A stretch of 64,000 bases of DNA from Scolanthus callimorphus (GCA_033964015.1 JAWWUD010000218.1:1-64000), one strand, 5' to 3'; counted from the first letter of the stretch, positions 11,673-25,900 are shown. Program-made: numbers and translations. The notes: generated from the sequence alone by a model not told the origin.

Positions 11673-11903
11673 AGTCCCAGGGATTAGAAATAAAACAAGG
11701 ACCTTGAACGGAAACAGAGACCTTACTATTACTTTTGTATCATGAAATTTTGCATCTTGTCAGCTGGAAAATATTGTTCAAATCTTAGGCAGCTGTTTAG
11801 ATTTGTCCTAGTATCAAGTATTACCAAATCCCTAACATCAAAGAGAAGAGCAACGCCCAAATAGCAGCAAAAATAAGGGACCGGCGGTCATTATTTATCG
11901 CCT

Positions 11904-12033
<130 letters not shown>

Positions 12034-12317
12034 AGGATTTTAGGGGGGATCACTTCATTTTGGGGCGAGCGAAAGGGGGGATCTCTAAAAGCCTGAAGCC
12101 CTGAAAGGGGGACCACAAGAAATTTTCCAAGTAGTTATTCCAGGAACTTCTATAACATTTGCATTATTGTTCTTCATTTTTTTTGACACTCATCAATACA
12201 TTAGTCTTTCACAATTCGCGCAAGTAAGACACTACCTTCGCACCGTTCACAAGAACAAGTGTCTCTTGGCGAGGAACAACAAACTCTACCAAAAATGCCT
12301 GCAGTGATAGGCCTAGC

Positions 12318-12667
12318 GGGCAGTCACTATGTTCGAAGAAGAGTAAGCGTCAATTCGACGTTACAGGCATAGAAATTCATCATTTGGGCCGCGCTTTCAC
12401 GCAAATGAATAATAATTATATCGTCATTTCGGCGCGCAATTGCGCGCATGAATAATAAAACCTACAGGATTTGTTTACTATACACCAAAAAACGGAATGT
12501 TCATCTACACTTTCTCTGAGGCTTGATGAAATGCGTTTATCAAAATTCGGGGTCGCTCCGCGCGCAACAAAAGAAAATGCGATCCCCTCTATCTGTAAAT
12601 TGTCTTCTACTAGGTCAAATAGGGTCGGGGGATCACGAAAGCCCCCCCCCCCCCCCCCCCCCCCCCC
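12318..12667. repeat. Dispersed repeat, copy 1 (other copy near 53280)
   Basis: The segment from GCAGTCACTATGTTCGAAGA through GGCCGCGCTTTCACGCAAAT to TTGTCTTCTACTAGGTCAAA is nearly the same as 53280-53570, in the same orientation. It ends in a 26-C run (12642-12667). No coding capacity is recognised. Confidence 0.75.
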
Positions 12668-13603
12668 TGGCGATTAAATAATGACCGGTCCCGAGTGACC
12701 TCCAAAGTAGTCAGTGGTATTGTAGAAAAGAAAGGGTATCCAATTTTTTTTTAATTCTAGAAAAAAATGACAACTATTATGGCCAAATCTCTAGCTGATT
12801 AGCAAGAGGCGGCGCAAGAGGCGACTCTTTCTGACCTTTCATGTTTTGCTCGTAGATATTTCCAATTAGTTACGCCTAACTTGTTTATGCGAATACATGC
12901 GAATATCTAGCCGAACAGCAAGAGACAGCAGCTAGACTCTAGGTCTCCACTTGCTCACCAGAAGTTAGGACTGATACACGTTCGCAGCTTTTAATGGTGT
13001 CGGTTCGTTGCATTTCTTGGGGTGGGCTGCAGCATTATCGAAGCTTCTTCTGGTTTCACGTTTGGATGTCCTCACCTTTTCAGGGCTCCTGTTGATAACA
13101 GGGAGGCTTACAGCCTCTCTGAATTGACTACCCTGGGACAACATACATAAGTTATTTTTAAATAAAGGTGTCTATGTCTTTGCAGTGCAGCGCTCTTTTT
13201 AAGATATTTAATGAAGATTGTTGCCCTGATGTAGAAACGGTTTTGCGTGGAATTGGGAAATAAAAAAATATATATTTGTTTTTCTTAGTATTTATATGAA
13301 TTTAGGGGGGAAAAAATCGAAATCAAACCTCCCAATCCAATCCAATATAAGTTCAATTGAATGACTATAATCAATTATTATTATTATCTCCCTTATCTCT
13401 TCTTTTGTCACTATCAAAGAACTCTTCCCTTCTCTTACTAGCTGTTGTAAAATAATTCACTATGAAGAGAAGAAGATAGATTAACTTAATATAATGAACT
13501 ATTAGTACCCAGACCGCCTTGACTAGCCTTAGGCTAAACGTGGCCTCTGGACTAGTCTGTACACGAATTATCTGGAAAATAAAATGTTGATTGAAGTTGA
13601 AGC
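12668..13603. other. Unassigned AT-rich stretch
   Basis: No gene is seen. It contains simple TTATTATTA and A/T-rich runs. Confidence 0.3.
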
Positions 13604-14658
13604 AGGCCCTTGTAAAGTAATTTATAAAAAAGCGATTGTAAACTGTTGTGTGATTCAGATCATAGTTTATAGAGGGGAATGGTTGGGAAACCTGACACCC
13701 TGTTAGTGTACTATCTCCTTGTTCACTTTTTCAGAGGAATCCTTTTGTTTGTGCAGGGTCACGGTACATAAGTACCAAAATCCAGCCAGTCAGATTCAGT
13801 GTACACTCAAACATGCATATTAGATGAGCACAAAATAAGAGATTGTTCAGGGTCAATATCACGCGATAGCCCCTTTCAACATCCAGCCCACGCTATTGAA
13901 GTTTAACTATGTTCAGATTAAAAGGCTTTGGAACTTTTCCCCAGAACATTTATATCCCCAACAGTGTGTCTGACTTTTCCTGGCCCTTGAAATCGAGGTA
14001 AATAGATGCACCTTTCCGACTGCAATGATTTAAAGGAGGGAAGAAATATATAAAATATTACAATCGCGAATAGGATCAGGATTCTATTTATATTTTTCCC
14101 TTCCGGCCTATTGTCATATATATATCATTTGCCCTTGACTGAACGTGACACTTGCACCTATTATAAAACTAGTAGGCCTAGGGCGTCCAATCAATTGACT
14201 CCCTCACCCCCCCACCCCCCCCCCCCCCCCCCCCTGTAGGATTATTCAAAGCTTCCAACCGAGAGCGGACTCTTAGCCAATCAGAGCACCCGAAAAAACA
14301 AAGCCATCATTTGAAAACAAAAGAAAACGGGGCCAAGGCTCTCGGTTGGTGATGGACCTTTAAAGTTTGGACGCCCTGGCGTTTGGAAGCTTTTACATTT
14401 GCAGGGCCTTCTAAAGTTATTACAAAAAGTTATTGTAACTGTTGTGTGATTAGATTAAAGAGGCTTTGGGACTTTGCCCTCAGCTATTTATATCCCAACA
14501 GTGTGTCTGACTTCCTGGCTCTTGAAATGGAGCTCAAAGAGGTGCTACTTTCCGACATTAATGATTTAAAGAAGGAAAGAAAATATAAATGGGGTGAAAT
14601 GTTTTTAAAAACTACTTTAGACCAAAAGGGAAAAGGTAAAAACAACGGTACTCGATAG
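13604..14658 (+). repeat. Tandemly duplicated gene-like segment, first copy split by an insertion
   Basis: The segment at 14398-14600 (TGTAACTGTTGTGTGATTAG, then GTGTGTCTGACTTCCTGGCT, then GATTTAAAGAAGGAAAGAAA) repeats 13604-13653 joined to 13912-14060. The second copy lies in a + strand open frame (14383-14658) with helical charged sequence such as LEMELKEVLLSDINDLKKER, which I do not recognise. The first copy is interrupted by 13661-13911. Confidence 0.5.
13661..13911. mobile_element. 251-bp insertion with 7-bp direct flanks
   Basis: TTCAGAT occurs immediately on both sides (13654-13660 and 13912-13918), and the uninterrupted paralogue at 14440-14460 lacks the segment. Much of its sequence recurs in reverse orientation at about 27470-27600 (GGAATGGTTRGGAAACCTGA, GTCACGGTACATRAGTACCA), so it is a dispersed short element. 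Confidence 0.6.
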
Positions 14659-14995
14659 GTACTACAGCACCCCTCCCCCTCCCCCAAGTATCCAGTGGTT
14701 ATGTTTTTGAAGCACAGATAGGGATACCCAATTTTGCTCTATAGCGCTATATGAAGCTGCCAATATAATGGTAGGGGAGGTGAGGGAAGGACCCTGGCGC
14801 GCGTGTCTTGTCAACCTCGTCCCCAGGGTCTTCTCGGTCGTTTTCAAAATGGCGGTTGACTCGGGAGAAGACCCTGGGGGGAGGCTGAGTAACATGACCG
14901 CTTCGAAACAAAGGACAAACCTCGTTCTCATGTCCTCAAACAGTGGTCATGTGACTCAGCCTCCCCCAGGGTCTCTCCAGTCCAACCGCACAGGT

Positions 14996-15832
14996 GTTAT
15001 GGAATTTTTAATGAGGACATTTAGTTGGTGCATGCGCAGATCCAACCTTTGAAGAACAAAGAACTCATTACGTATGCAGGGATCACAGCAGAGATGGACC
15101 AGACACAAATTGGAAGATGATGACGGTCTGATTTTGGCCGTATTTTTCCTCATCTAGTGGGAAGTTCAGCTTCATATCCCGAAACCATGTAAGTCGAGTA
15201 TTCAACTTCACTGTGCGAAAGTAATTACAGCGATCAGCATTGTTTTTTCTTCAGTATTTATCGCATCGCTTTCGAATACCTGTTCTGACGAGGTTTGCAG
15301 AATTGCGAAATTATTCGTCATACTTTTAGATATACTTGGCCATATCTTTGTTCTCGACATTTTCCCGAAAATGTGATTGCCCGCTGCAGTTAGTACATGC
15401 CTTTAGCGGCTTAAAAATCAGGTGAGTGTCATTGGCCGCTAGCTAGATCGCGAGAATTACGTGCTTTCAGTTAGACATTGTTTTGAAAATCGAATGCAAT
15501 TTTCTCATAAATCTATACGTGGCAAGTATGAAATGATTTAGAAAATTAATTCGAGAACACAGATTGTGTTTACAATATCTAGAAAACTGGCAATTAAATG
15601 CTGAAACCTTACTTTTTTCCAGCATTGGGAGGTAATGATAATCGGGTTATTTGAGAACAGTTTAAAAACTCAAAAATATTGAGGGGTTGGAAGAAGCATG
15701 AAGTTGACTTTTATTTTATTCGGTTGTGAAAATGAGCTGCTGAAGCAGCCATCTGCTATCCCTTGATTATGCTGTTCTAGTGTACAGCTGTTTTGACATT
15801 GGTTTTGGAACGTTTCTGATCTGCAGTGCAAC
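14996..15832. repeat. Left arm of a 0.84-kb inverted repeat
   Basis: This arm is the reverse complement of 18907-19749 over nearly its full length with scattered differences. Shared landmarks include ACTCATTACGTATGCA, AGCGATGCGATAAA and TCGCGAGAATTACGTGC (read on one strand or the other). The arms are 3.07 kb apart. A 30-codon frame beginning MKLNFPLDEEKY is kept in both arms but may be chance. Confidence 0.85.
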
Positions 15833-17146
15833 CAAAGTAACTACATTATGAAATTAGAGTAATCTCAACATTCACATATTTTTTTAGACTGTAAATCAAC
15901 TATTTTTAATCATTATCTATTTTTAATTATTGGTATATATTATTTTTAATTTATATTGTTTTTAGGCATGGCCCACAAGCTGTATAGTTTTAATTTAAAC
16001 CATGGATAAATAAAGTTGTTATTATTATTATTATTACCTCAAGGTGTCTCTCATTATTTTTGATCACCTTGTTCTCAATGTTATACATGTCTAAAGAGCT
16101 TGTACTTATTTTCTCATGGAGCTTACATGCATATGAAGAGTTGGACCAGTGCTGATCTGTTCACCACGAACTCCAAACTTATTGTGTATCTTCTGAGGAA
16201 CAGGATTTCACTTATTGCTGTAATCCTGCTGCAGCAAACAAGGTGAAACATTCATGGGAGGAAGCAAGGAAGCAAGGCAATTGGCCATCCATGGGGGCCA
16301 GACGCAGATCCAGGGGGTTCATTGGTGCAAATGAACTCCCACTCTCCCAACGAAACGATTTTTGGGGGATCGGTTCGCTAAAGACCTTTCATTTCAAGAG
16401 TGGTTCTTTTCTTTTATGACCCAATGTATACCAGTATATTAAATTCATGATGTAGCAACCACGATTTCGCCTACTGACAACAGAGAAGATTGGTATTATA
16501 GAATGTTCCTTGTGTTGCACTTCATTAGCAAAAATAATTTCCCCTTAAAATCCTGGATCCGCCACTGGGGGCCTTTTACATAGTGAAATGGCACCAAAAT
16601 GTGTCAATTATAAATATAGTAATTTTTTTGAGGAAATGGTAAGGGCAATAAGACCAGTGAGCCGTCCTGTACCCCTCCCTCTCATTCATTTATACAATTA
16701 CCTATATACACTGCACATCTTTTGAAGGGCTGTGCATATTGTCAAATGATGATTTGAACTGTATATGGCGATTATAAGCACATTTGAATTAAGGAGACAT
16801 GCTGAAGCCCCATAGAAGCTGTGTTTGCTTGGTTGGTTATTATTAAGCCCCCCCCCCCCCCCCCCCCCCCCATGAGAGTGATAGATTCTATGAACTCTGT
16901 AGTTATGAAAAGGCTTTGAACTCAGTACGGATTATAACCAGTCCAACGTAGTGCTGTAACCCTTGAGAAATCCTGGATCTGCCCCTGTACAGTCACACCT
17001 TTTATGTGGACTGAAATGCTAATTTGCGTGAACAACAGGAATACAGTGGCCAATGCTACATGCCTAGATTGTCTGATAATGTGACAGTTCTGGAACAAAT
17101 TGAAGATATTATTTAATTTCCTGGCCATGTCGTAAAAGTTTGGTAA
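15833..17146. other. Spacer between inverted arms, first part
   Basis: No gene is recognised. A dispersed repeat at about 16840-17000 starts with a 24-C run (16848-16871) and continues GAGAGTGATAGATT, then GAACTCAGTACGGAT and ATAACCAGTCCAAC. It recurs at about 25370-25460. Confidence 0.4.
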
Positions 17147-17486
17147 TGGGCAATTCCAGAAAATAAAGGTACCCTCCCCACGGGCGGCACTAGTTTTTGA
17201 CCCCCCCATGCATCCAGAATTTCCAAAATGTATTAGCTACATCATAGAGAAAACCCCCTTGCTGCTATTGGGCAATTCCAGAAAATAAAGGTCCCCATGC
17301 ATATAGAATTCCGGGCAGGTTAAAGAAATCCAGCTTCGAAAACCCCCCCTTGCAATCAGAATTCCGAGCTCTTAAACCTCCCCATCCCATCGGAATTTCC
17401 AAATGCCGCCCGTGGGGGGTACCTTTATTTTCTGGAATTGCCCAATAGCAGCAAGGGGGTTTTTCTCTATGATGTAGCTAATTATA
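17147..17486. mobile_element. Foldback MITE with GGGCAATTCCAGAAAATAAA ends
   Basis: Two 60-bp arms (17232-17292 and 17421-17480) are near-perfect reverse complements around a 128-bp loop, with TAGCTACATCATAGAGAAAA at the outer edge and GGGCAATTCCAGAAAATAAA inside. An extra copy of the inner end lies at 17147-17190. Related halves occur at 17873-17990, 32404-32533 and 33520-33690, all with G/C homopolymer runs inside. Confidence 0.75.
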
Positions 17487-18906
17487 ACTAGAAATGCTTA
17501 AAGTCTTTGGTTTACTCTAGCTAACCAATATCTTACTAATCTCAAACAGTGTTATCATGTAAAGCATTGTATAAGGTCAACTTGAAATTACTACTGTGAA
17601 ACAAAGTTAAATATTTTAGCTTATATTGATTTTATTATTTATAATACATCATGCTCACCCAGAGCTCCCCAGCTCGTCACTGCTGAGGGGAAGCTTTGGA
17701 GACAGCCATTGACGCATGCGCAACATTTGATACAGAGCCATTAAGAGAAAGATCCTCTGTGTATGCACCAACGTTCAAAGCCAGCCAATCAGCGAAGGCC
17801 CTCAAACCCCTGAGAGAAAGTGCAGGAAAGTGGAGAGGTTCCTGAGTGGTTAACCTAGGTTCTAGTTCAACACCCCCCCCCCCCCCCCCCCCCCCCCATG
17901 CAGGCATAAAAACCTCCCTCCCATTCAGAATTTCCAAATGTCTCCCATCTCCCCGGGGTACATATGTTTACTGGAATTGCCCAATGCTTTGTTTCATAAT
18001 GATAATCTTATTTAACCTGCTGGCTGCCACATACATTTTACCTTGCTATGACCCCACTAGCAAACTATAAAAATCAATACAACTTTGCACTCACCAAAAT
18101 AAGAGGTGTCTGCATGCTCAAGCCAAACATCCCAGACTCAGATCTTGTCAAAATAATTATGTGGCCAGTTTGATCTTTTTCAGATCTTTTTGAATTCTCC
18201 ACTATTGTGTTTCATTTGCTATCGTCTTGTCAGCCACATAATTATTTTATCAAGATTTGGGTCAAAACCAGTATGGAATGTTTTGTGAGCACTTCCAAGC
18301 ACCACTGTTTTGTCCTTTCTCTCTATTTGTCTTCGATTTTACTGGGACATTGCATCCATTTTAGATCCAGATCTACTGCTGTTAGTGTTTTCAAAAAAAA
18401 ATTATTGGAAAATGGCCAGAGTAGTAAAATATTTTCAGTAGTTGTGACCCCCCTTTCCCAAATGCTGGCTATGCCACAGACAAGCTTTTCGACATGGAAC
18501 ATTGAGTACAAGGTGATCACAAGTAATGACAGCAAGGTACCTTAACGCTGACATTACTCTACTTTCAGAATAACTGACTGTAGGTATTTTCAGTGGCAGA
18601 TCCAGTTTTTTTGAAGAGGGGTTTTTACAAAGCTTTTGTCAGTTTCCAAGCAAGAAATTCTATTGCTTCCGATATCGATAACATAATGCAATAAATTGTC
18701 CTTTGAACTTAATTTTGTTACATTAGTTTTCCTTCCTTTCCCTTTTTGCTACAAAAGGGGGGTGCGCACACACTCAGGGGTGGATCTAGGGTAAACTCTG
18801 ACTGTAGTGCAGTAGTGATTTATGACAACTGACAAAACAAACATAAGATCTCCCTGAAATCTGATTGTTGCATTTGCTGCAGTTGCGATATTCTAAATCC
18901 GCCCCT
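17487..18906. other. Spacer between inverted arms, second part
   Basis: It holds a half-element with a 25-C run (17873-17897) and a segment at 17655-17830 related to the MITE at 56223-56401 (CCCAGAGCTCCCC). No gene is recognised. Confidence 0.4.
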
Positions 18907-19749
18907 GGTACCACTGCAGATAGATCAGAAACCATGACAACCAATGTCAAAGCAGCTGTACACTAGAACAGCATAATCAAGGGATTAGCTCAAGGTTACA
19001 GGTGCCTGCTGCAGCAGCTCACATTCATACCAAATGAAATAAAAGTCAACTTTATTATGCTTCTTTCAACACCCTATATTTTCCAGATTTTAAACTGTTC
19101 CCACAAAACCCGATTAGCATTACCTCCCAATGCTGACAAAAAGGTTTCAGTATTTTATTGCCAGTTTGCTTACATTGTAAGCAAAACCTGCGTCCTCGAA
19201 TTAGTTTTCTAAATCATTTCATGCCACGTACATATTTATGTGAAAATTGCATTCGATTTTCGAAACAATGTCTAACTGAAAGCACGTAATTCTCGCGATC
19301 TAGCTAGCGGCCAATGACACTCACCTGATTTTTAAGCCGCTAAAGGCATGTACTAACTGCGGCGGGCAATCACATTTTCGGGAAAATGTCGAGAACAAAG
19401 ATATGGCCAAGTATATCTAAAAGTATGACGAATAATTTCGCAATTCTGCAAACCTCGTCAGAACAGGTATTCGAAAGCGATGCGATAAATACTGAAGCAA
19501 AAACAATGCTGATCGTTGTAATTACTTTCGCACAGTGAAGTTAAATACTCGACTTACATGGTTGCGGAATATGAAGCTGAACTTCCCACTAGATGAGGAA
19601 AAATACCGCCAAAATCAGACGGACATCAGCTTCCAATTTGTGTCTGGTCCATCTCTGCTGTGATCTGTGCATACGTAATGAGTTCTATTTTTGTCTAGAT
19701 CTGATCTGCGCAGGCGCGAACTAAGTGTCCTCATCAAATATTCCATAAC
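18907..19749. repeat. Right arm of the inverted repeat, abutting the EXOSC9 5' end
   Basis: Reverse complement of 14996-15832. Its outer end lies 90 bp upstream of the EXOSC9 start codon, so the EXOSC9 core promoter probably lies in or next to this arm. Confidence 0.85.
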
Positions 19750-19839
19750 GGCTGTGAACCGGGGACGAGGTTGCCTGTCTGTTTGTCAGCGGTACGTTAG
19801 TAGTCACCAGTTTCCGCGCGGTTTGGTTGAGAAGTCAAC

Positions 19840-19911
19840 ATGAAGTCAACCAACGTGCGTCTTTCGAACTGTGAAAAGGAGTTTATTTTACAGTGCATTC
19901 GGTCGAGAAAG
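19840..19911 (+). CDS. EXOSC9: EXOSC9 exon 1
   Basis: 24 codons beginning MKSTNVRLSNCEKEFIL; donor GTGAGA follows. Ends in phase 0 at the position of human intron 1. Confidence 0.93.
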
Positions 19912-22900
19912 GTGAGATAAGTGAACAGTTTCGATTTAATCTCTCTTCGCGTATAGCATGCGTTTCTTTTAAGAATTTGCTCGTATGGAGGCAGCATTTT
20001 GACTGTGGAGGAGTCTTTGTACACTGTTACTCTTTTAATGTTTAGAGTAGGTTATTTTAAGGAGACTCCTTGCCTTGCCACAACTGACCTATGTTGAACA
20101 ATCAATATAAAACTGCAGTGCCGTAGCAGTGGGGGCCAGTTGCCCCCCAGTGCACTAAAGTTTTTAGTGTCAAACGTGGGGAAAAACCTGCTTGCCCCCA
20201 GCAATACAAAGTATGACCAAGGCTTGCCCCCCCAGACAATAATGTCTAGCTACGGCCTTGAATTTTTTCTAAAAATAGCTTGGTCAGCCAAAATGCTGCC
20301 TCAAGAATGTATCTCCTTGGAAGCTCATGGGCACCTGAGAATATCTAACTTTCGAGATACACTTTCAGTTATAATAATATACATGCAAAAATTTCTCGAT
20401 TCTGATTGGTCGAGAGTAGTGCAATTTCAATGTAATTTCAGTGCAAAAAGATGTAATTTCAATGCAAAAAAATGTAATTTCTTATTGGCTGATACAACAA
20501 TGGATTTACGTACGAGCCAATCAAATTCATGCTAGCTGAGTCACGCCATCCAATTCTGTTGAGTCAGCCAAGATGGCGGTCAATGGCTCTGGAAATTTGG
20601 ATGAAGGGAGAGAATCTGTTTCTTTTCATGAAATTCATCTTCCAAAACTTGTGGAAAGCAAAATGTGAATTCCTTACGGACTTGAGCCAGACTTTATTAT
20701 GGAAGAAAATGAAGGGAAATCTTTGTTGACTGTGAATCTAGCGGGATAAATGAACTGCACATGCTACACACTGATATAGAAAGATTCCCGGGGCAAACAT
20801 TCCTGTAAATCTTGGTTGTTTACCTGTTACAAGAAAGTTTACACAAGAGAGGACTTCAGGTTTGTCTTCTGTGGAAGTTTACCTAGCTATGTTCACCTTT
20901 CTGGACAATATTTTCCTTGTTTTGGTTGACCGAACACAAACGATTTGTTGGTATTCAAAAGCAATTCAAACTGAAAGAAACCTGCCAATTAATACAGGCT
21001 CTTCTAGTTATGTTATGTTACCTTGGAATCTGAAATAAAGTTGATGATTGACAAAACAGAATTCCACCTACTTTTTTAATGAAATTATTATGTGAAAATC
21101 ATTTTATTTAAGCTTGTCAAGTAGGCTTTGCTCGTTTGTCTGACACGCATTCGGTGCATTTTGATGGCTGCTGCAAACGTGCAAACCTGTCTTTCTCTGA
21201 AATTTTTTGCAAGTATATTATTAATAAGTAATCATACGACTTTTTTCATGCAATTTGAAATTAATTTACACGAGTGAGTTTTTCAAAAAGCTCAAATTGC
21301 ACTCACCCTATGGGCTCGTGCAATTTTGATACTGTTTGAAAAACTCACTCATGCAAATAATAATTTCAAATTGCACTCGAAGACATATGATTACCTATAC
21401 TAAGACCCCGTCCACACTACTCCGTTTTCAAACGAAAACGGATACTTTTTGCTCCGAATATGGCTATCGTCCACACTACAACGCCGAAAACGATACCGAA
21501 AACGGTTCAATCCGAAAACGCTCTCCAGAGTGGAATGATTTGAAAACGGAGCTGTTTGAAAACGCTGTTTCCTAGTGTGGACGGGTGAAAACGATGCTAT
21601 GTGAAAACGATGACGTCACCACAGCAAACCCGACCAATTTCGCAGGCCACAGATTGAAATGCGCTTGCATTTAGCTTGTTTGAGCATGCCCACTGAATGC
21701 ATCAGAGCGTTTTCGTACGGATACGTGTTGTAGTGTGGACGGGCGAAAACGATATGAAAACGATAAGTGTGGATGCAAATCTTTTGAAAACGGACCAAAA
21801 AGTATCCGTTTTCGTTTGAAAACAGTGTAGTGTGGACGGGGTCTAAGTCTACACATAGCATTTCATCACTTTCTGACAAATGGTCTTGGAGATAATGCTG
21901 AGGCAATTTATGTCATGCAGCACCAGTTACATCTATTTTGAAGTGACAATTGCTATAGACAAGTTTATAAGCTGCTAATCTAATGCAACATAAACATCCA
22001 GTGATGGGTCTTTGTAAAAGCATTTTCAGTTTGGGCAGGAATGGCTGTATAATAGAGGTACAGTACCACTTGTCTGTTAGATCCATATTCCAAAGCAAAT
22101 CCACCTCCCCATTCACTCCCAGTATAGTGTACCCCTAGACTAAGTCCATTCTTAACGGCCACTGTAGTGATAAATATTATTCTGTGTTGTTTTGTCCAGC
22201 GCTTAGATGGGAGAGAAACATATGATTACCGTAAACTTACTATAGCATTTGGTGTGGAGAGAGGCTACTGTGAGGTACAGCTGGGGAAAACAAGGTATGA
22301 TTACTGGTTTGGCTGTATAGAAGAATATTAGTTTATTATATCACAACTACCAATCCATTTTTAAGATTTAAAATCATTCATTAATCAGGAAAAGGGTTTA
22401 TTCAGGTCATACTAGTACATAAGGCCAATCCCCTTCCCTATACACACTAATAAATTAATAGGTAATTTCACATCCACCAAATAGCACTTTTTACACTGAC
22501 TTCATCCATTGTGATTAAAGAGCCTGTGATCAGCCACCATTTTGACAGCATAGCAACATATGGAGATTGTCAGAAAAGCATCCATTTCCATTGGCTGATT
22601 TAGAGAATAATTATAAGAGCAATGTTCTCAATTGAATTTGGTAAATCAAATCTGAAATAATCATTGAACAATCTTAATACTTTTTATCAGTTTTTACTGT
22701 CCTACGACAATGAGCAGAGTGCTTTGGACATTTTAGTGGGCAAACATTGAAGTTCAGCCATCAACTCTTTTAATTGCAGACAGGTTTCACATGCAGACAA
22801 CATACTTTTGTTGAGAGCCTGTGGATGAGAAAATGCAAGTGATGGTATAATAAATGACGGGGTTGGTTGAATAACGACCTAAGTGACTATTCAGACTGTT

Positions 22901-25900
22901 CTTCGGTTTTTTTAAAATTCTGCACAAATCATGTTCAAATAGTCTAAAACTAACTTCTCTATAGATGTTCAGGCAACTTCTCTATAGTTTTTCCCCAAAA
23001 TCGCGGCGAGATGTACATGTAAAACAGGAGCCACTTTGCTTGCATCATCAAGCAAACAAAGTCGGTAGAGACCAACTTGTGGAAGAACTCACAAGTAGGG
23101 AGCACATTTTACAAGCAAAATCGAGTCACAAACAATTTGGCAGGCCGTGTGATGAGTATTATGAAGCTTCCCTGGCCGTTCTGTAGCAGGATTTCAGCAC
23201 TGTCAAGACAATTTGGTTAGTTTTGAATCCAAAAGAATGCATTCGGCGCAATATTTAGTTGACAGGTGCTAGTGACTGGGCACACACAATATCTAAACCG
23301 GGGACTAGGGGCAAAGTGCTGTCAATTTTTTTTTCAGTTTTACCCACAATGCTTTGCACTTGAAAAACAAGAAAAGATGTGAATGCGTTAGTAAGCCAAA
23401 TCAAATGGCTGCTGCTTGGCCCGTTGCGGCATTGGGATGGAATAAACGAAGGAAATCACATGAAATAAGATGGAATTTTGCTTTGAACGTTGGATTTTGA
23501 CTTTTATCTGACTTTTTGCCATAAAAATTGGAGTTCAAAAATCTTTTCCAGACTTGTTTAATACAGCATAAAAATGCATATATAAATTTCAAATTCTCCT
23601 GAAAACAAACCATCATATCCGCCAACAACTTGGACTTGGTGACTTTTTGGTAGAAAAAATTTGAGGAGCATTCTAGTTCGTTCTCTCAGTTTCATAATGA
23701 TGTGATTTTTCAAAGCACACTATAGATGATAATTAAAGCCACTGGTTAGAGGCCGTTTTACAGCGTTCTCACAACGATTTTTTTTTGGGGGGGAAATACA
23801 GAGAGGCTAGTTTTAGGCTATTTTAACAAGGTTTCAGCAGTTTGTTTGTCAAAAATCGAAAAATTGAAAAACAGTCTGAATAGTCACTTCAGGTCGTTAT
23901 CGAACCAACGCCGTCAAATGCCAACATCATAATATTCTGTTCTCCACTAGAGTCCTAGCTCAGGTATCATGTGAAGTAACCAAGCCTAGACACAACAGAC
24001 AAACAGAAGGCCACCTTTATATCAATATTGAACTTTCTCCTATGGCATCTCCTGCCTTTGAAGCTGGAAGGTAAAGTGAATCTATCAAGTACTGTACCAT
24101 GTACACTGTACGTCTAATGTGTGGTTGCAGGAACAAAAATGTGCAATTCCAGTCTGTTAACAGGAAATACATTAAGAAATCCTGAGGAGGCTGCATACAA
24201 TTTTTTCTGCCCTCGACCACCAAACTTTGTTTGCCTGCTGTTCAAGCTCACAAACTTGTACCGGTCTGAGCTTTCACATGGTTACCCTAAAGGGTTTGAA
24301 CGTATTGTATTGTACATTTTATTGTGATCGAAGTTGCTGTGGCAACGTAATAACCACACCCTTGTCTATTATTAGGGGCCAGTAGATACGTTGCTGGATC
24401 TAAACTTCATCAGACAATAATCCCAGCATTTAGAACTCTGGCCAAAATTTCTCAACTTTTGGAGTTTACTTGTCGATACTTGAACACATGCCAAACAAAA
24501 TCTAAGGCATTCTAAGAAGAGAAATTTGGCTGGCACATTGCATTGGGTTTGTCGATAATTTGGGTGGCAAGGATCTTCTAATCACGCAAATATTAGCCCA
24601 TTCTTTTTACACGAAATCGTTGCAGCATAATAATTTTGACATTTTGACAGATCTGGGGGAAAATAATATATTATCAGTATAGAAATGTTTGGCTTGAGTG
24701 CATAAATGTCTCTTTGTTAGACTCTCTTCCAATGAGCTCTAAGTGGTGTCGGCTTTCCCAGGCTACCTATCTAAGCCTAAGATTTGGGTCCAAACGCTTC
24801 ATAGTTTTACAAACAAGTGATACATGTACCATACTTGAGATAACAGACTTTGGAAGCATATGCAGGGCTCCCACTCACCTTGAAAATTCAGGGAAATCTG
24901 AAAATTTTTCAAGGTCAGGGAATTGTCAGGGAATTTTGAAAAAGGTCAGGGAATTGTGCAAAACAGCTCAAAGGCAGGGAAATTTACTTTTGAGCCGCTA
25001 TGAAACAATTGAAATTGTTATCTCTGTCATAAATTTTAAACAACAGTAGCAAAATACACTTTTATTTAAAAAATCTACTTGAAATTGACACTTCTTCTTC
25101 TTCGATATTAAGTAAAGTCCTTTATGCAGATGTCAGGGAAAATTGCCTTTGGTCAGTGAAGAGTCAGGGAAAAGTCAGGGAATTTTGCTTTCATGATAGA
25201 GTGGGAACACTGATATGCAATGAAGCTTACTGTGTACTTGTACAAGGTGACCCTTCATTGTTTAAAATTTTGCTTTGCTAGGTTAGAAAAGCTTTTATTT
25301 AGTAATTACTTACAATTATACTAAAGACCTGGTACATCAAGCAGGAGCGGATTTAGGGGGTGGGTTGTGGGGTTTGCAACACCCCTATGAGAGTGATAGA
25401 TTAGTAGTTATTTGAACTCAGTACGGATCATAACCAGTCCAACTTAGTGCTGCTGCACTAATATTTGCAAACGTTTATAAAAGCAAATAACAAGGTTGAA
25501 AAGCTAATAAAAGCACATTGTTTTCCCACACTATTGTCACTTATAAACCATTCTTAGCATTGATTAATGGGTCATTCCACAGTATTTAGGTCCCAAATGA
25601 CTGATTTTGAAATTTATCTAAATGAAGTCAATTGGTATAAATTCTTAGAGATTGATGTTTGAAGTGTAGGATATCAATGTCTGTTTTTGTGTTCTGGCGT
25701 CATTTATGCATAAATTAGCAACTTTTTTGCAGAATCAGCAAACAACTGTCACAGAGTCTACATTTTAATATGTTTCTTGTTTGTAAGCTAAATGATTTAG
25801 GGAGAAATACAATTATATTGACAGAAGGTACTCTTAGTCTTCTAACTAAAAAACTTCATTTAAGCATTGGTGACCCAACAGGCGAAAACGTACTTAACGG

